NCBI GenBank assembly: GCA_965216955.1
Contig: CBDCGV010000017.1
Location: 62,001-126,000 of the forward strand
Source of the DNA: CBDCGV01 sp965216955
Lineage (GTDB): Bacteria; Bacteroidota; Bacteroidia; Chitinophagales; JADIYW01
Length of the DNA: 64,000 bases
Direction of reading: 5' to 3'
Shown in pieces: positions 1 to 9,588 of this stretch (positions are counted from its first letter, which is position 1; each line of letters begins with the position of its first letter). The notes beneath the pieces are model-generated. The model saw only the letters and a program-made list of their open reading frames with translations. It was not told the origin of the DNA and ran no database searches. A program made the translations under genes and the position numbers.

Positions 1-1
1 C

Positions 2-1039
2 TTACAAACTGGATTTATGGCCATGGAGCCAAGTACAGGATATGTAAGAGCATGGGTTGGTGGTATTGATTTCGAACACTTCAAATATGATCATGTAAAC
101 ATCAATACTAAAAGACAAGTTGGATCTACTTTTAAACCAATTCTCTATGCTTTGGCAGTTGATAATGGATGGTCTCCTTGTCTAAAAATACCAAATGTTC
201 CTGTTACCATATACACCGAAACAGGTGATCCTTGGACTCCAAAAAATTCTGATAGAGATGGATATGGTGGAGAGATTTCGTTAAAAAAATGTCTAGCTAA
301 ATCAAAAAATAACTGTGCGGCATATATCGTCAAAAACTTAGGTCCATACGCATTAGCAGAAATGGCAAAAAGAATGGGGGTTATGAGCCCTCTCACCCCT
401 GTTTATTCTTTGGCATTGGGTTCTGCCGACATTTCTCTTACTGAAATGATGACCGTTTACAGTACTTTCGTTAATGGAGGAGTTAGAACCACACCTGTTT
501 TTATAAATAGAATTGAAGACAAAAATGGGAATACTATACAAACTTTCCCAAGTGAACAGGTTGAAGTAATGAGTGAAGTAACTGCCCATATTATGCTAGA
601 AATGATGAAAGGTGTTGTAAATGCTGGAGGAACAGCTGCAAGTGTAAAATTCAGATATAATATTCCGGGAGATGTTGCAGGAAAAACAGGAACAACAAAT
701 AATCATACAGATGGATGGTTTATGGGCGTTACTCCAGAGCTCATGGCAGGTGCGTGGGTTGGATGCGATGACCCTTTTTTAAGGTTTAGAGAATTAAGGT
801 ATGGTGCAGGGGGAAAAATGGCTATGCCTATTTGGGCTAAGTTTTTCCAAAAATCGTTTGCAGATAAGTCGTTAGGATTAAACAAAGAGGGTACATTTTT
901 CGAACCTAAACAAGAATTAAATATTGAGTGGGATTGCAGTCTTCATAATCAGGATATTGATCCTGACATCGATCTAAACCAATCAATAGAAGAAGACGTA
1001 AAAGAGCCTCCAAAAGACCTTGATAGTGAATTTGATTAA
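2..1039 (+). CDS. Class A penicillin-binding protein (PBP1A-type), C-terminal part; 5' end outside window
   Basis: Peptidoglycan glycosyltransferase/transpeptidase; only the transpeptidase half is in the window. The frame is open from base 2 without a start codon, so the gene begins upstream. Counting from the first internal Met at 17, the three penicillin-binding motifs are visible: S37-T-F-K40 (acyl-enzyme serine), S96-K-N and K223-T-G-T-T. The spacing is typical of class A PBPs. An acidic tail rich in Asp/Glu follows. Family knowledge: it cross-links peptidoglycan in the periplasm and is anchored by an N-terminal membrane helix not seen here. uvrC follows 54 bp downstream on the same strand. 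Certain as a PBP; the exact subtype (mrcA/pbpC-like) is inference. Confidence 0.93.
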   Translation, partial: LQTGFMAMEPSTGYVRAWVGGIDFEHFKYDHVNINTKRQVGSTFKPILYALAVDNGWSPCLKIPNVPVTIYTETGDPWTPKNSDRDGYGGEISLKKCLAKSKNNCAAYIVKNLGPYALAEMAKRMGVMSPLTPVYSLALGSADISLTEMMTVYSTFVNGGVRTTPVFINRIEDKNGNTIQTFPSEQVEVMSEVTAHIMLEMMKGVVNAGGTAASVKFRYNIPGDVAGKTGTTNNHTDGWFMGVTPELMAGAWVGCDDPFLRFRELRYGAGGKMAMPIWAKFFQKSFADKSLGLNKEGTFFEPKQELNIEWDCSLHNQDIDPDIDLNQSIEEDVKEPPKDLDSEFD

Positions 1040-1093
1040 TTAAGTTCAACTCTCCGCAACTTTATTTAACTTCATCTTGTTTGCAAATGTGCA

Positions 1094-2887
1094 ATGATGA
1101 TTTCGATAAAACAGCAAGTAAGTAATCTACCACAGAAACCAGGGATATACAAATACTATGGCGCTGAAGAAAAAATCTTGTATATCGGAAAAGCAAAAAA
1201 TCTTAAAAAGAGAGTGGCTTCCTACTTTACTGAAAAACGTTCTACCAGTGCACGATTAAAACTCTTAGTTAAGAAGATTGAAAAAATTGAATACACTATA
1301 GTTGATTCTGAGAAAGATGCTTTGTTGTTAGAAAACTCTTTAATAAAACAACACCAACCTAAATACAATATCCAATTAAAAGACGATAAATCTTTCCCTT
1401 ACATAGTTATACTGAATGAAGCATTCCCGAGAATTTTTCTAACCAGAAGAATTAAAGATGACGGATCATATTATTTTGGCCCTTACACCTCTGTAAAACG
1501 GGTACGTAGCATTTTGAACCTCATAAAAAAGATTTACCCTATTAGAAGTTGCTCCTTAAACCTTGCCGAGAAACACCTCAAAAAGGAGAAATATAAAGTA
1601 TGTCTTGAATATCACATTGGAAATTGTTTAGGACCTTGTGAATTGAAGCAAAATGTAAACGATTATAATAACAATATTGCCCAGATAAAGGAAATCTTAA
1701 AAGGGAAAGTTACTGTCGTAAAAAAAGAATTAAGGAGACAACTTGAAGAACAAGTAGAACGTTTGGAATTTGAGAAAGCTGATTTCACGAAAAAGAAATT
1801 AGATTCATTAAGCGAATATATTGCAAGTTCTACAGTTGTAAATCCAAATCTAGGAAATCTACATGTATTTGGATATACAGAAAATAAGAATAAATCTTAT
1901 ATAAGTTACTTGCGTATTGTAGATGGAACGATTATCAAAACAAACGGTTTAGTGGTAACAGCAAAACTTGAAGAAACTAAAGAAGAAATGTTGTTGTATG
2001 CAGTAAGTCATTTTGTGGATGATATAGATGATACTAAACTTTGCATTGTTCCCTTCGAACTAAATTCCGAATTGACCAACAACTATATAAATTATGCTGT
2101 TCCAAAAATTGGCGATAAAAAGAAACTACTCGATTTAGCACTAAGCAATGCTATGCAATTAAGGAATAAACATACTTCATATAAACTAGGTAACAATAAA
2201 GAAAGGTTGTTACAACAAATAAAAGAGGATTTACAACTAAAACAATTACCCTTCCATATAGAGTGTTTTGACAATTCAAATATGCAAGGAAGTAACCCTG
2301 TTGCCTCAATGGTCGTTTTTAAAAATGGAAAACCTTCAAACAAAGATTACAGACATTATCACATTAAAACAGTCATTGGCCCTGATGATTTTGCCTCTAT
2401 GAAAGAAGTTGTTTATAGAAGATACCGAACATTAAAAGAGGAAAAACAAACCTTTCCACAGCTAATCGTGATTGATGGTGGGAAAGGGCAATTAAATGCT
2501 GCTTATGAAGCGCTCCAAGAATTAAAACTCCATAAAGAAATCCAATTAATCTCGATTGCGAAAAGACTTGAGGAATTATATTTTCCAGGAGATAAATACC
2601 CTATACATTTAAGCAAAAAATCTGAAACTCTAAGAGTTTTGCAACAACTAAGAAATGAAGCTCATAGATTTGCTATCACTTTTCATAGAAATCTTCGATC
2701 AAAAAATACCTTTAAAACAGAGTTGACTGATATACCCGGTATTGGAAAGGTATTAGCTGAAAAACTACTTATACATTTCAAATCTGTTAAAGGTGTAATT
2801 AGCGCAAACCCTAATGAACTAATAGCAGTACTTGGAAATAAAAAGGCACAACAGTTACTGCACTATTTTGAGGGAGAAAAAAAATAG
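1094..2887 (+). CDS. uvrC: Excinuclease ABC subunit C
   Basis: Nuclease of the UvrABC nucleotide-excision repair system; makes the incisions on both sides of the lesion. The 597 aa match the usual family length. The N-terminal GIY-YIG nuclease domain has GIY at residues 17-19 and YIG at 30-32 with the following KAKNLKKR. A UvrB-binding UVR segment lies near residues 210-245. The C-terminal half holds the RNase H-like incision domain (IECFDNSN) and a helix-hairpin-helix with PGIGK near residues 548-552. Two ATG codons stand in tandem at 1094 and 1097 and either could be used. Its partner uvrA is also in this window, at 57584-60393, but not in an operon with it. Confidence 0.97.
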   Translation: MMISIKQQVSNLPQKPGIYKYYGAEEKILYIGKAKNLKKRVASYFTEKRSTSARLKLLVKKIEKIEYTIVDSEKDALLLENSLIKQHQPKYNIQLKDDKSFPYIVILNEAFPRIFLTRRIKDDGSYYFGPYTSVKRVRSILNLIKKIYPIRSCSLNLAEKHLKKEKYKVCLEYHIGNCLGPCELKQNVNDYNNNIAQIKEILKGKVTVVKKELRRQLEEQVERLEFEKADFTKKKLDSLSEYIASSTVVNPNLGNLHVFGYTENKNKSYISYLRIVDGTIIKTNGLVVTAKLEETKEEMLLYAVSHFVDDIDDTKLCIVPFELNSELTNNYINYAVPKIGDKKKLLDLALSNAMQLRNKHTSYKLGNNKERLLQQIKEDLQLKQLPFHIECFDNSNMQGSNPVASMVVFKNGKPSNKDYRHYHIKTVIGPDDFASMKEVVYRRYRTLKEEKQTFPQLIVIDGGKGQLNAAYEALQELKLHKEIQLISIAKRLEELYFPGDKYPIHLSKKSETLRVLQQLRNEAHRFAITFHRNLRSKNTFKTELTDIPGIGKVLAEKLLIHFKSVKGVISANPNELIAVLGNKKAQQLLHYFEGEKK

Positions 2888-2913
2888 CTGCAAAGTTCTC
2901 ACCATGCAGCTAT
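2877..2913 (-). terminator. Intrinsic terminator of the porP-gldKLMN transcript
   Basis: A perfect 9-bp stem (ATAGCTGCA at 2884-2892 pairing with TGCAGCTAT at 2905-2913) with a 12-nt loop lies between the convergent uvrC and gldN genes. Read on the minus strand, the stem runs straight into seven T residues (2883 down to 2877), the arrangement of a Rho-independent terminator for gldN, whose stop is 36 bp away. On the plus strand the stem overlaps the uvrC stop codon and no good U-tract follows, so it probably acts mainly on the minus-strand transcript. Confidence 0.7.
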
Positions 2914-2948
2914 CTATCATCAATTATTTATTTCAAAGACACTTTACT

Positions 2949-3830
2949 CTAATAAGACCATAGATCGTGCTCAAAATTAAAAATTTCTTCTTTAATTCTT
3001 TCTGACTCATACAATGCATCTATACCAGAAGTATAGTCTTGAATCCTATAGTCTTTAACATTTCCTTCTTTCATTATATAACTGCTAAATAACCTCATTG
3101 AGAAAAGATCATCCCATGTCATATTCAGACCATTAGGAAAAGGATTATAGGCTTCTTTACGTACGAGAATATTTCTTAAATCAGGAAAATAAGCCCAAAA
3201 CATTGGAAGCTCCCCTCTAAAATTGCCCCACTCATCGTAACTATCCAAAATAGGTGCAATTCCCATAATTCTCACCTGCATTGTTGAAGTTTGCTCATCA
3301 AAGTACCAAACCTCTTTAATTCTAAACTTATTTACCTTTTGAAAATCAATTTCATTCTTGATTACTTGAAGTTCCATATCTCCCGTAATAGGATCTGGCA
3401 CCCAAATAGAATCGATGCCTGCATCCATTCCTCCAATCTGGCCTGCTTCGATAGGTGTTGTAAACTCATCATCTAAACCATCGTATATTGTCACCGAGCC
3501 ACTCTCAGCTGCACCAACAATGATTTCAATTAAAGGCTCCTTAGGATATTTAAATGGTAGATTAAGCTTCTCTCTACAATCAATTACTCTCCACAAAGTT
3601 TTATGCCAAAATACATCAGCCTCTCTAACTACAGTGTTTGCCAAAGGTACTCGCTCATTAATAGCACTTTGACTCCATGGAAGTAAATTCCTTACATTTT
3701 CCTCTTCTTCAATAGCTCCATCTTCAGAATTCTCAATAACTTCCTCACCTTCACCTAATAAGTCCTGCGCAAAAACACCGCATGAAATAAAGCTTAAGAT
3801 AAAACACCATGTTAACTGACGTACATTCAT
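2949..3830 (-). CDS. gldN: Type IX secretion / gliding motility protein GldN (PorN)
   Basis: Periplasmic ring component of the type IX secretion system that pairs with the outer-membrane lipoprotein GldK. The 293 aa start with a cleavable signal peptide (hydrophobic core LTWCFILSFISC, likely cut after GVFA before QD), followed by an acidic linker. The rest shows typical GldN segments such as the VFWHKTLWRVIDCREKLNLP stretch and many Trp/Tyr in the C-terminal half. It is the last gene of the minus-strand gldKLMN run, 10 bp after gldM, and is followed by an intrinsic terminator. Identification rests on the sequence and on its fixed position after gldM. Confidence 0.93.
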   Translation of the reverse strand: MNVRQLTWCFILSFISCGVFAQDLLGEGEEVIENSEDGAIEEEENVRNLLPWSQSAINERVPLANTVVREADVFWHKTLWRVIDCREKLNLPFKYPKEPLIEIIVGAAESGSVTIYDGLDDEFTTPIEAGQIGGMDAGIDSIWVPDPITGDMELQVIKNEIDFQKVNKFRIKEVWYFDEQTSTMQVRIMGIAPILDSYDEWGNFRGELPMFWAYFPDLRNILVRKEAYNPFPNGLNMTWDDLFSMRLFSSYIMKEGNVKDYRIQDYTSGIDALYESERIKEEIFNFEHDLWSY

Positions 3831-3840
3831 AATTATAATT

Positions 3841-5409
3841 TTAAATCACTTTAATTGTTATACCAGGAATCTTTCTTGTTGTTCCATCGGGACCTCTAAC
3901 ACGCAAGTTCTCAATATAAACTAGATCTCCTGGCTTAGCTCTCTGTATATAACTATTCATCTGTTGGTTAAAGATAGGACCATTGCCTTTCGAAACGGCT
4001 AAATCTTGCCTTCTAGCAGCAAAAACCATATCATAGCTCAATACTGAAAATTTTGCATCAAAATCAAAATTCTTAAGAATTGCTCTAACACCTTTTTGAA
4101 CTCTTAACTCAGCCGCTCTCATATTGCCACTACCCTCAAGTTTACCAACTGAAGCAATTGGATCAGGAATCATTTTAACTCTAAAAGGAAATGAGCCATA
4201 GCGAGTTCCTGCAGCATCGGAAACAGTAATGTTAGCATCACCTTGCTTGCTCACTCTAACGGTATAATTTCCTCCACTTCCAGATATTGTTCCATTAGAC
4301 ATGTTAACACGTAAATCTTTACCTAAAACACCCGCAGCAGAAGCTGTAACAGGGTTGTCAACACCAATATAAAACACATTCATCTTAGTTGGTGTTACAG
4401 TTGCAAATGGATCTGCTACCGTATATTTATAAGTTGTCTTATAAGGCGTTATATCTCCTTTTTTATTGGTTACATTAACAACTGCATTTATTGTTTTTTC
4501 TCCGGTAGATCCTGTATTCCCTTTGAAAACAGCTCGTCCTTCCTTATTAATAGGTAAACGTGCCCCGTTTGCAGATATTGTAACATTAGAATTATCAGAA
4601 CTAGATGCTGCAAGGAAAATTTCCGCCTCAAACGGCTTCCCTCTCAATACATAAGAAGAAGGAGCAACTATTGCTGCACTAAATTGATCTACTTCAACTC
4701 TTTGTAAACCGACCATTTGCTTAAGTGCATCAACAATCTTATTCTCTGAAGAACTTGCATCCGCTTGAATTTGACTAAGCATTGCCATTGCTCCAGCAGC
4801 TGGCATATGATCAAAGGTTTCAAACACCCAATCTCCTCCATGTAAACCATCCGCTGCAGTGCCATGAGCTTCAGCTTTTAATGGTAATGCTTCCGCTGTT
4901 TCCTTATATAGCCCTTCTTTCCAATCTTCCATTTCTTCCTTTGGTAGAAGCGCTAATATCTCTTCTTTAGTTTTGTTAATTCTCTCTTTTAAAGCATATG
5001 CTATTCCATCATTCACTCCATTAGGCTCTCCTTTAACAAGAATTTCAGAAGTCATATTAACTTCTTCTGGACTTTGAATTTTTCCAGTTTCTGGATCTAC
5101 CCCAATCTTATCAACTATGCTCTTTTTGATATCTTCGATATACTTATTTAAATCTGCAACTTTTTCTCTCACCTTCAACGACAATTCAGCATATTTCTCT
5201 GCATCAGCGTCCTTTTTCCCTTTCTCTTTTAATCCCTCTATAGTTGCGTTGTTTATTTTATCAATAGACGAATTTGATAATTCAATTCCATCATTAATTT
5301 TAATAAACGCTTGCGTTACTTCTTTTGGTATTTGCAGTGCTAATAAGGCAAGCAAAACGATATACATCACGTTTATCATTCGTTGCCTGACCGCCTTTGG
5401 TATTGCCAT
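3841..5409 (-). CDS. gldM: Type IX secretion / gliding motility protein GldM (PorM)
   Basis: Inner-membrane-anchored, long periplasmic subunit of the rotary T9SS/gliding motor. The 522 aa begin with a short cytoplasmic stretch and one transmembrane helix (INVMYIVLLALLALQIP, residues about 12-28) preceded by the conserved AIPKAVRQRM, then extended periplasmic domains. Family knowledge: the helix packs with GldL to use the proton gradient, and the periplasmic domains transmit torque to the GldK/GldN ring. The gene lies between gldL (52 bp upstream) and gldN (10 bp downstream). Length and N terminus match GldM well. Confidence 0.95.
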   Translation of the reverse strand: MAIPKAVRQRMINVMYIVLLALLALQIPKEVTQAFIKINDGIELSNSSIDKINNATIEGLKEKGKKDADAEKYAELSLKVREKVADLNKYIEDIKKSIVDKIGVDPETGKIQSPEEVNMTSEILVKGEPNGVNDGIAYALKERINKTKEEILALLPKEEMEDWKEGLYKETAEALPLKAEAHGTAADGLHGGDWVFETFDHMPAAGAMAMLSQIQADASSSENKIVDALKQMVGLQRVEVDQFSAAIVAPSSYVLRGKPFEAEIFLAASSSDNSNVTISANGARLPINKEGRAVFKGNTGSTGEKTINAVVNVTNKKGDITPYKTTYKYTVADPFATVTPTKMNVFYIGVDNPVTASAAGVLGKDLRVNMSNGTISGSGGNYTVRVSKQGDANITVSDAAGTRYGSFPFRVKMIPDPIASVGKLEGSGNMRAAELRVQKGVRAILKNFDFDAKFSVLSYDMVFAARRQDLAVSKGNGPIFNQQMNSYIQRAKPGDLVYIENLRVRGPDGTTRKIPGITIKVI

Positions 5410-5461
5410 TTCTTACTCTTTTTAAAATTTTAAAATATTCAACTCTATATCGAGAAAGAAA

Positions 5462-6262
5462 TTAAGATCTCATTGCAGTTAACATGTTTCCATAAACACT
5501 ATTCAACTGCTCTAAATTAGTTGCAAGTTTAGCCATTTGACTTCTGTATTTCTCTGCATCTTCCAAAGAGTTATCCAAATGACTCATTGCTGTACTTATA
5601 TTTCCATAGAATTTATTCATTGCTTTAAGATGTGTATCAGCATCCTGCAGTTCCATTTCATACATAGCATTTAAAGAAGCTAAATTCTTTGTTACAATTT
5701 GAACTTGCTCATGATACTTTCCTGTATCTTCAGATGCCGATGCCAACTTACCCATTGCATCAGCAGCATTAGAATATGCTCCTTTAACAGAACTTAAGGC
5801 ATTGGCTGCTTCTTCAGCATTTCTTGCAAAACTATCTGTTGCTACAGTTGTATTTGCAACAGCTCCTAATTGAGAAACGTTATCTCCTAAAGACTTAAGA
5901 TTGGTGCCTAATCTATTAATCGCATCTTGATCTATCTTGGCATTTTCAAGCATTTGATCTAGGGAAGAAGCATTGTTCCCAGAAGATGATAAAGCAGTCG
6001 CACCTTCAACCGAACCGTCATATTCATCTAGCCCTGGATAAAGCTTTTGCCAATAGTAATCTTCATGTGGTGGTATTATTCCTGAAAAAGCAAATAATAA
6101 TGCCTCTGTTCCAAGACCTAATAATATCCATATGTTTCCATCAATTCCAAGAATTGCTTGATGAGTGATTTTTGATGCAGCTCCAATCATTACAATAGCC
6201 GCCCCGATTCCAAAAATCAAGTTTTGAAAGTACTTAAATTGCTTCGTTTTGTAAAATGCCAT
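5462..6262 (-). CDS. gldL: Type IX secretion / gliding motility protein GldL (PorL)
   Basis: Cytoplasmic-membrane motor subunit of T9SS. The 266 aa contain two N-terminal transmembrane helices (about residues 14-31 and 44-63, the second with the charged LGLGTEALLFAFSG segment) followed by the diagnostic PPHEDYYWQKLYPGLD, then a long, mostly helical cytoplasmic tail rich in Ala, Asn and Ser. Family knowledge: the intramembrane Glu of helix 2 is essential for proton-driven rotation with GldM, and a Glu is present here at that place. Located between gldK and gldM in the standard order. Confidence 0.95.
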   Translation of the reverse strand: MAFYKTKQFKYFQNLIFGIGAAIVMIGAASKITHQAILGIDGNIWILLGLGTEALLFAFSGIIPPHEDYYWQKLYPGLDEYDGSVEGATALSSSGNNASSLDQMLENAKIDQDAINRLGTNLKSLGDNVSQLGAVANTTVATDSFARNAEEAANALSSVKGAYSNAADAMGKLASASEDTGKYHEQVQIVTKNLASLNAMYEMELQDADTHLKAMNKFYGNISTAMSHLDNSLEDAEKYRSQMAKLATNLEQLNSVYGNMLTAMRS

Positions 6263-6332
6263 TTTAAAAAATTTTGTGGTTAGTTAAGTGAAATAAATAA
6301 TTAAGATTAATAAATAATGAATGAGACCAATT

Positions 6333-7610
6333 CTATTTAAAATCATTCATTGACCTTCCCATAAAGGGGAGAATACATCTAAATCCGATATATGATTTAG
6401 CAGAATCTTGGTATTCCCAATGTCTTGTACCTGTTTGTAAGAAATATCCAATATCCTTCCAAGACCCTCCACGAATAACTTTTCTCTTAAGCACAGCAGG
6501 GTCATCTTCTTTAGCATCATATCTAATATCAGGGTTTTTATCATGCATGAAAGAATATGAATTCTCATAAAATGCAGTCAGTGTCCATTCTGCAACATTG
6601 CCTGCCATATTATATAAGCCATAATCATTTGGCCAGTAAGACTGTGCTTTTACAGTATAAAATCCACCGTCTTCAGGATAATTACCTCTTCCTGGTTTAA
6701 AGTTAGCAAGTAAGCATCCTTTTGAATTTCTTAAGTAAGGTCCTCCCCAAGGGTATGGAGACAATTGTCTACCTCCTCTGGCAGCATATTCCCATTCATG
6801 CTCAGAAGGTAATCTAAACTCTTCCATCATTGCCTCCCCATTGCTCCTCCTATAGTTATTCCAATATTGGGTTCTCCAATAAGAGAAAGCGTTTGCCTGC
6901 TCCCAATTCACTCCAACAACTGGATAATCATCGTATGCAGGGTGGGAAAAATAAGCTCTTGTCATCGGCTCATTATAAGAATACGTAAAGTCTCTAATCC
7001 AAACCAATGTGTCAGGAATAATTCCAACTTCCTTTTTCTCTATAAAGTCACTTCTTGATCTTTCTGGATTTCTATTTTTTACAGCTTCTCTCCATTTATA
7101 CCAAGCATACTCGTACTTCAGATTTCTATTATCCATCTCTCTATTCCCATATAACTTGTCTTCTCCTTGATAAAAAAGGCTTTCTAATGCTTGTCCATCA
7201 TCACTACCTGCAGACCAATCAATAGGCATATCCCAATTAATTACTTGAGTTCCATCTTCATTTTCAATTAAATGGTCTCCACCAATCATTTTATGTGCGA
7301 TAGAGTCTCTAACCCACTGAACAAACTGGCGATATTCGTTATTAGTGATTTCCGTCTCATCCATATAAAAACCAACAATGGAAATTGCTTTATTCTTAGA
7401 AATCAATGCATAATTCACATCCTGATCTGATGGTCCAGTGTGAAAAGTTCCTGAAGGAACATAAACCATTCCATAAGGAACAATGTTACTATTCCAAGCA
7501 GGCCTATTCTGTACCCCTGTCAATTGTCCATTATCTCCAGTCTTACACCCCCCTAAGAAAATTAGAGTTAAGAGTGCCAGACCATTTTTTAATAGTTTAT
7601 TCACTTTCAT
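6333..7610 (-). CDS. gldK: Gliding motility / T9SS lipoprotein GldK (PorK)
   Basis: Outer-membrane lipoprotein that forms the T9SS periplasmic ring with GldN. The 425 aa begin with a lipoprotein signal peptide with lipobox LGGC (Cys22), then a formylglycine-generating-enzyme (FGE/sulfatase-modifying) fold: YVPSGTFHTG near residue 50, MDETEITNNEYRQF, RLPSEHEWEYAARGG, MAGNVAEWT and RGGSWKD...RHWEY...GFRC near the end. This fold is structural in GldK, not catalytic. It follows porP by about 95 bp and has a TATTTTTG -7-like box 26 bp upstream, so gldKLMN may have its own promoter as well as read-through from porP. Confidence 0.95.
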   Translation of the reverse strand: MKVNKLLKNGLALLTLIFLGGCKTGDNGQLTGVQNRPAWNSNIVPYGMVYVPSGTFHTGPSDQDVNYALISKNKAISIVGFYMDETEITNNEYRQFVQWVRDSIAHKMIGGDHLIENEDGTQVINWDMPIDWSAGSDDGQALESLFYQGEDKLYGNREMDNRNLKYEYAWYKWREAVKNRNPERSRSDFIEKKEVGIIPDTLVWIRDFTYSYNEPMTRAYFSHPAYDDYPVVGVNWEQANAFSYWRTQYWNNYRRSNGEAMMEEFRLPSEHEWEYAARGGRQLSPYPWGGPYLRNSKGCLLANFKPGRGNYPEDGGFYTVKAQSYWPNDYGLYNMAGNVAEWTLTAFYENSYSFMHDKNPDIRYDAKEDDPAVLKRKVIRGGSWKDIGYFLQTGTRHWEYQDSAKSYIGFRCILPFMGRSMNDFK

Positions 7611-7635
7611 ATTTTTCGCCAGTTTAAAAGGACTT

Positions 7636-7643
7636 CAAAAATA
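7636..7643 (-). promoter_or_regulatory. Candidate -7 box (TATTTTTG) for gldKLMN
   Basis: On the minus strand the bases read TATTTTTG, a match to the Bacteroidota -7 consensus TAnnTTTG, 26 bp upstream of the gldK ATG. I could not find a good -33 TTG at the usual 17-23 bp distance, so this is a weak call. Confidence 0.35.
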
Positions 7644-7705
7644 AAAATAAAATGACATAATAAGAAAACTATTTTTTCTTATACATCTTTCTGAAATTCA
7701 ATACT

Positions 7706-8695
7706 TTATAAAAAACGCGGATTATATATGACTTTTCCGCCTTTAAAAAACCTGCTTTCTGGTATTTCATATTTAAATGAAATTTCATGCGTCCCAGATG
7801 TTGAGTTTCTCAAACTATTTAAACTTATTTCATAAGAATAATAAAAATTCATGCTTTTTAACGGTTGAAAGCCGATTACAGGTATTAACGCATCAATTGA
7901 AGAACTATTGTATCCTCTAAAAGAAATTCCTGCATCAAACCAGTCATTGTAATTAAATAATGCATGCAATTGCATTTGAGACTTCTTAAAGTCTGTATTT
8001 AAATCTAGCATGGGAGTTATAGCCAGTTTCCTATTAATATCTATCTTATATGATGTTGTTAAATTCAATGATCTGCCATTTGAGGTTTCTAGACCTACCT
8101 CTTCTCCATCAAATCTAAGTGGCAAATCAGTAAGATTAATAACTGCAACTCCTACTTCTAACCCCTTTCCTTTTAAAAAGAACCCCAAATCAATCCCAAA
8201 GCCAAAGCTCCCTTGTTTTTCTGCTAATAAATTGGGATCGTTTGGCAAACCATCATTTGAAGATGGAGTTGTTAACTTACTACCGTCTAAAGAAGCTTGT
8301 CTTAAAGCAATTCCCAATCCCGAGCTAAGGCTAAAATTATTTCCTATTTTTTGAAGAAAAGCATACTGGAGTTTAAACGTCGTTGATCTAAAAGCTCCAA
8401 CAAACTCATTAAAAAGTACGAACCCAACACCACTTTTAATTCTTGATATTGTTAAATCTGCAGCTATAAGTTGTTCCTGAGGGGCTCCTTCAATCCCAAT
8501 CCATTGCCCTCTATAATTTGCAAATAAAGAAAGACCATTATTACTCCCCACTTCTGCCGGATTAAAAAATGCATTATTAACAAAATTATGTGTCGTTTCT
8601 CTTTGAAATTGAGCATGACCATTCATGCAAAGCAGCAGTCCTGCTGTAAGCAGATACCACATGCTACGTACTTGTATGTATTGAATAAACGCCAA
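7706..8695 (-). CDS. porP: Type IX secretion membrane protein, PorP/SprF family
   Basis: Outer-membrane beta-barrel of the PorP/SprF family, which delivers or retains T9SS substrates and helps localise the motor. It has a signal peptide (WYLLTAGLLLCMNGHAQ), then the family start FVNNAFFNPAEVGSNNGLSLFANYRGQW, alternating beta-strand pattern, and a barrel-like C terminus (HEISFKYEIPESRFFKGGKVIYNPRF). The first codon here is TTG at 8695, which gives the signal peptide a basic n-region (QVRS); the first ATG is at 8662 and is an alternative. It lies directly upstream of gldK, the porPKLMN order of Porphyromonas. Length 329 aa is normal. Confidence 0.88.
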   Translation of the reverse strand: MAFIQYIQVRSMWYLLTAGLLLCMNGHAQFQRETTHNFVNNAFFNPAEVGSNNGLSLFANYRGQWIGIEGAPQEQLIAADLTISRIKSGVGFVLFNEFVGAFRSTTFKLQYAFLQKIGNNFSLSSGLGIALRQASLDGSKLTTPSSNDGLPNDPNLLAEKQGSFGFGIDLGFFLKGKGLEVGVAVINLTDLPLRFDGEEVGLETSNGRSLNLTTSYKIDINRKLAITPMLDLNTDFKKSQMQLHALFNYNDWFDAGISFRGYNSSSIDALIPVIGFQPLKSMNFYYSYEISLNSLRNSTSGTHEISFKYEIPESRFFKGGKVIYNPRFL

Positions 8696-8753
8696 ACTAT
8701 TAAACTAACGATTTAGTTTAGGTGAAATTTTAAATTTGAAAAGATAAATTATA

Positions 8754-9536
8754 TTACCTTTTATTTGATTGCTTAAGGTATTTTTTTATGGCCATTGTCA
8801 TAGAAGGAGTATCTACATCAGGCGCTTTAACATCTAACCTTAACCCATTCTCTTCCAAAGCCTTGGCAGTATTTTTCCCCCAAGCTGCAATTCTAGTTTC
8901 CTCTTGCTTAAAATCAGGAAAGTTTTTATATAAAGATTCTACTCCAGATGGGCTAAAGAAAACGATCATGTCATATTTTATATCACTTAAATCGGACAAG
9001 TCGCTTACTACTGTCCTATATAAAATCGCTTCAGAGAAATCGATTTCATTTTCCGTTAAGAGTTTTGATAACCGTTCATTTCTAACATCTGAACAAGGTA
9101 GAAGATATTTATGATCCCCTTTGTGCTTATTAATAAGCTCAACTAATTTTGGATATTTCCCATCGCCAAAAAATATCTTTCTCTTTCTATATTGAATGTA
9201 CTTTTGAAGATATAAAGCAATGGCCTCACTTAAGCAATAGTATTTATTTGACTCAGGAATTTTATATCTCAATTCCTCTGCTACTCTAAAGTAATTATCA
9301 ATTGCATTTCTACTAGTCAACACAATAGATCTATATTCATTAAGATATACTCTTGTCCTCCTAAATTCTTTTCCAGGAACTCCCTCAACATGAATAAAAG
9401 GTCTAAAATCCACCTTTATTTTATAATCTTCAGCTATCGCAAAGTATTGAGACCTGCTATTTTCAGGTTTCGGTTGAGAGACCAATATAGATTTTATCTT
9501 TTTCAATGATTTAACTGTTGCACTTCCTCCACTCAT
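8754..9536 (-). CDS. hemD: Uroporphyrinogen-III synthase
   Basis: Cyclises hydroxymethylbilane to uroporphyrinogen III in haem biosynthesis. About 260 aa, with the Bacteroidota signature KSILVSQPKPE near the N terminus, DFRPFIHVEGVPGKEFR, IVLTSRNAID, and in the second half the low-complexity-tolerant HemD fold (YDMIVFFSPSGVESL). The longer reading frame begins at a TTG at 9572, but the ATG at 9536 gives the MSGGSATVKSLKKIKSILVS start expected of the family, so I use it. It lies 59 bp from porP and 52 bp after DUF4271, a neighbourhood common in the phylum. Confidence 0.9.
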   Translation of the reverse strand: MSGGSATVKSLKKIKSILVSQPKPENSRSQYFAIAEDYKIKVDFRPFIHVEGVPGKEFRRTRVYLNEYRSIVLTSRNAIDNYFRVAEELRYKIPESNKYYCLSEAIALYLQKYIQYRKRKIFFGDGKYPKLVELINKHKGDHKYLLPCSDVRNERLSKLLTENEIDFSEAILYRTVVSDLSDLSDIKYDMIVFFSPSGVESLYKNFPDFKQEETRIAAWGKNTAKALEENGLRLDVKAPDVDTPSMTMAIKKYLKQSNKR

Positions 9537-9588
9537 AAATTTAAATTTTACTGTTCTTGTGCATTTTTTCAAATTAATTCCCTAAAAA

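Noticed and set aside
5117..5425. Open frame of 102 codons antisense to gldM
   Set aside because: Shadow of the gldM coding sequence with low-complexity hydrophobic content and no independent support.
8010..8354. Open frame of 114 codons antisense to porP
   Set aside because: Mirror of the barrel gene; Pro/Lys-rich with no recognisable domain or start signal.
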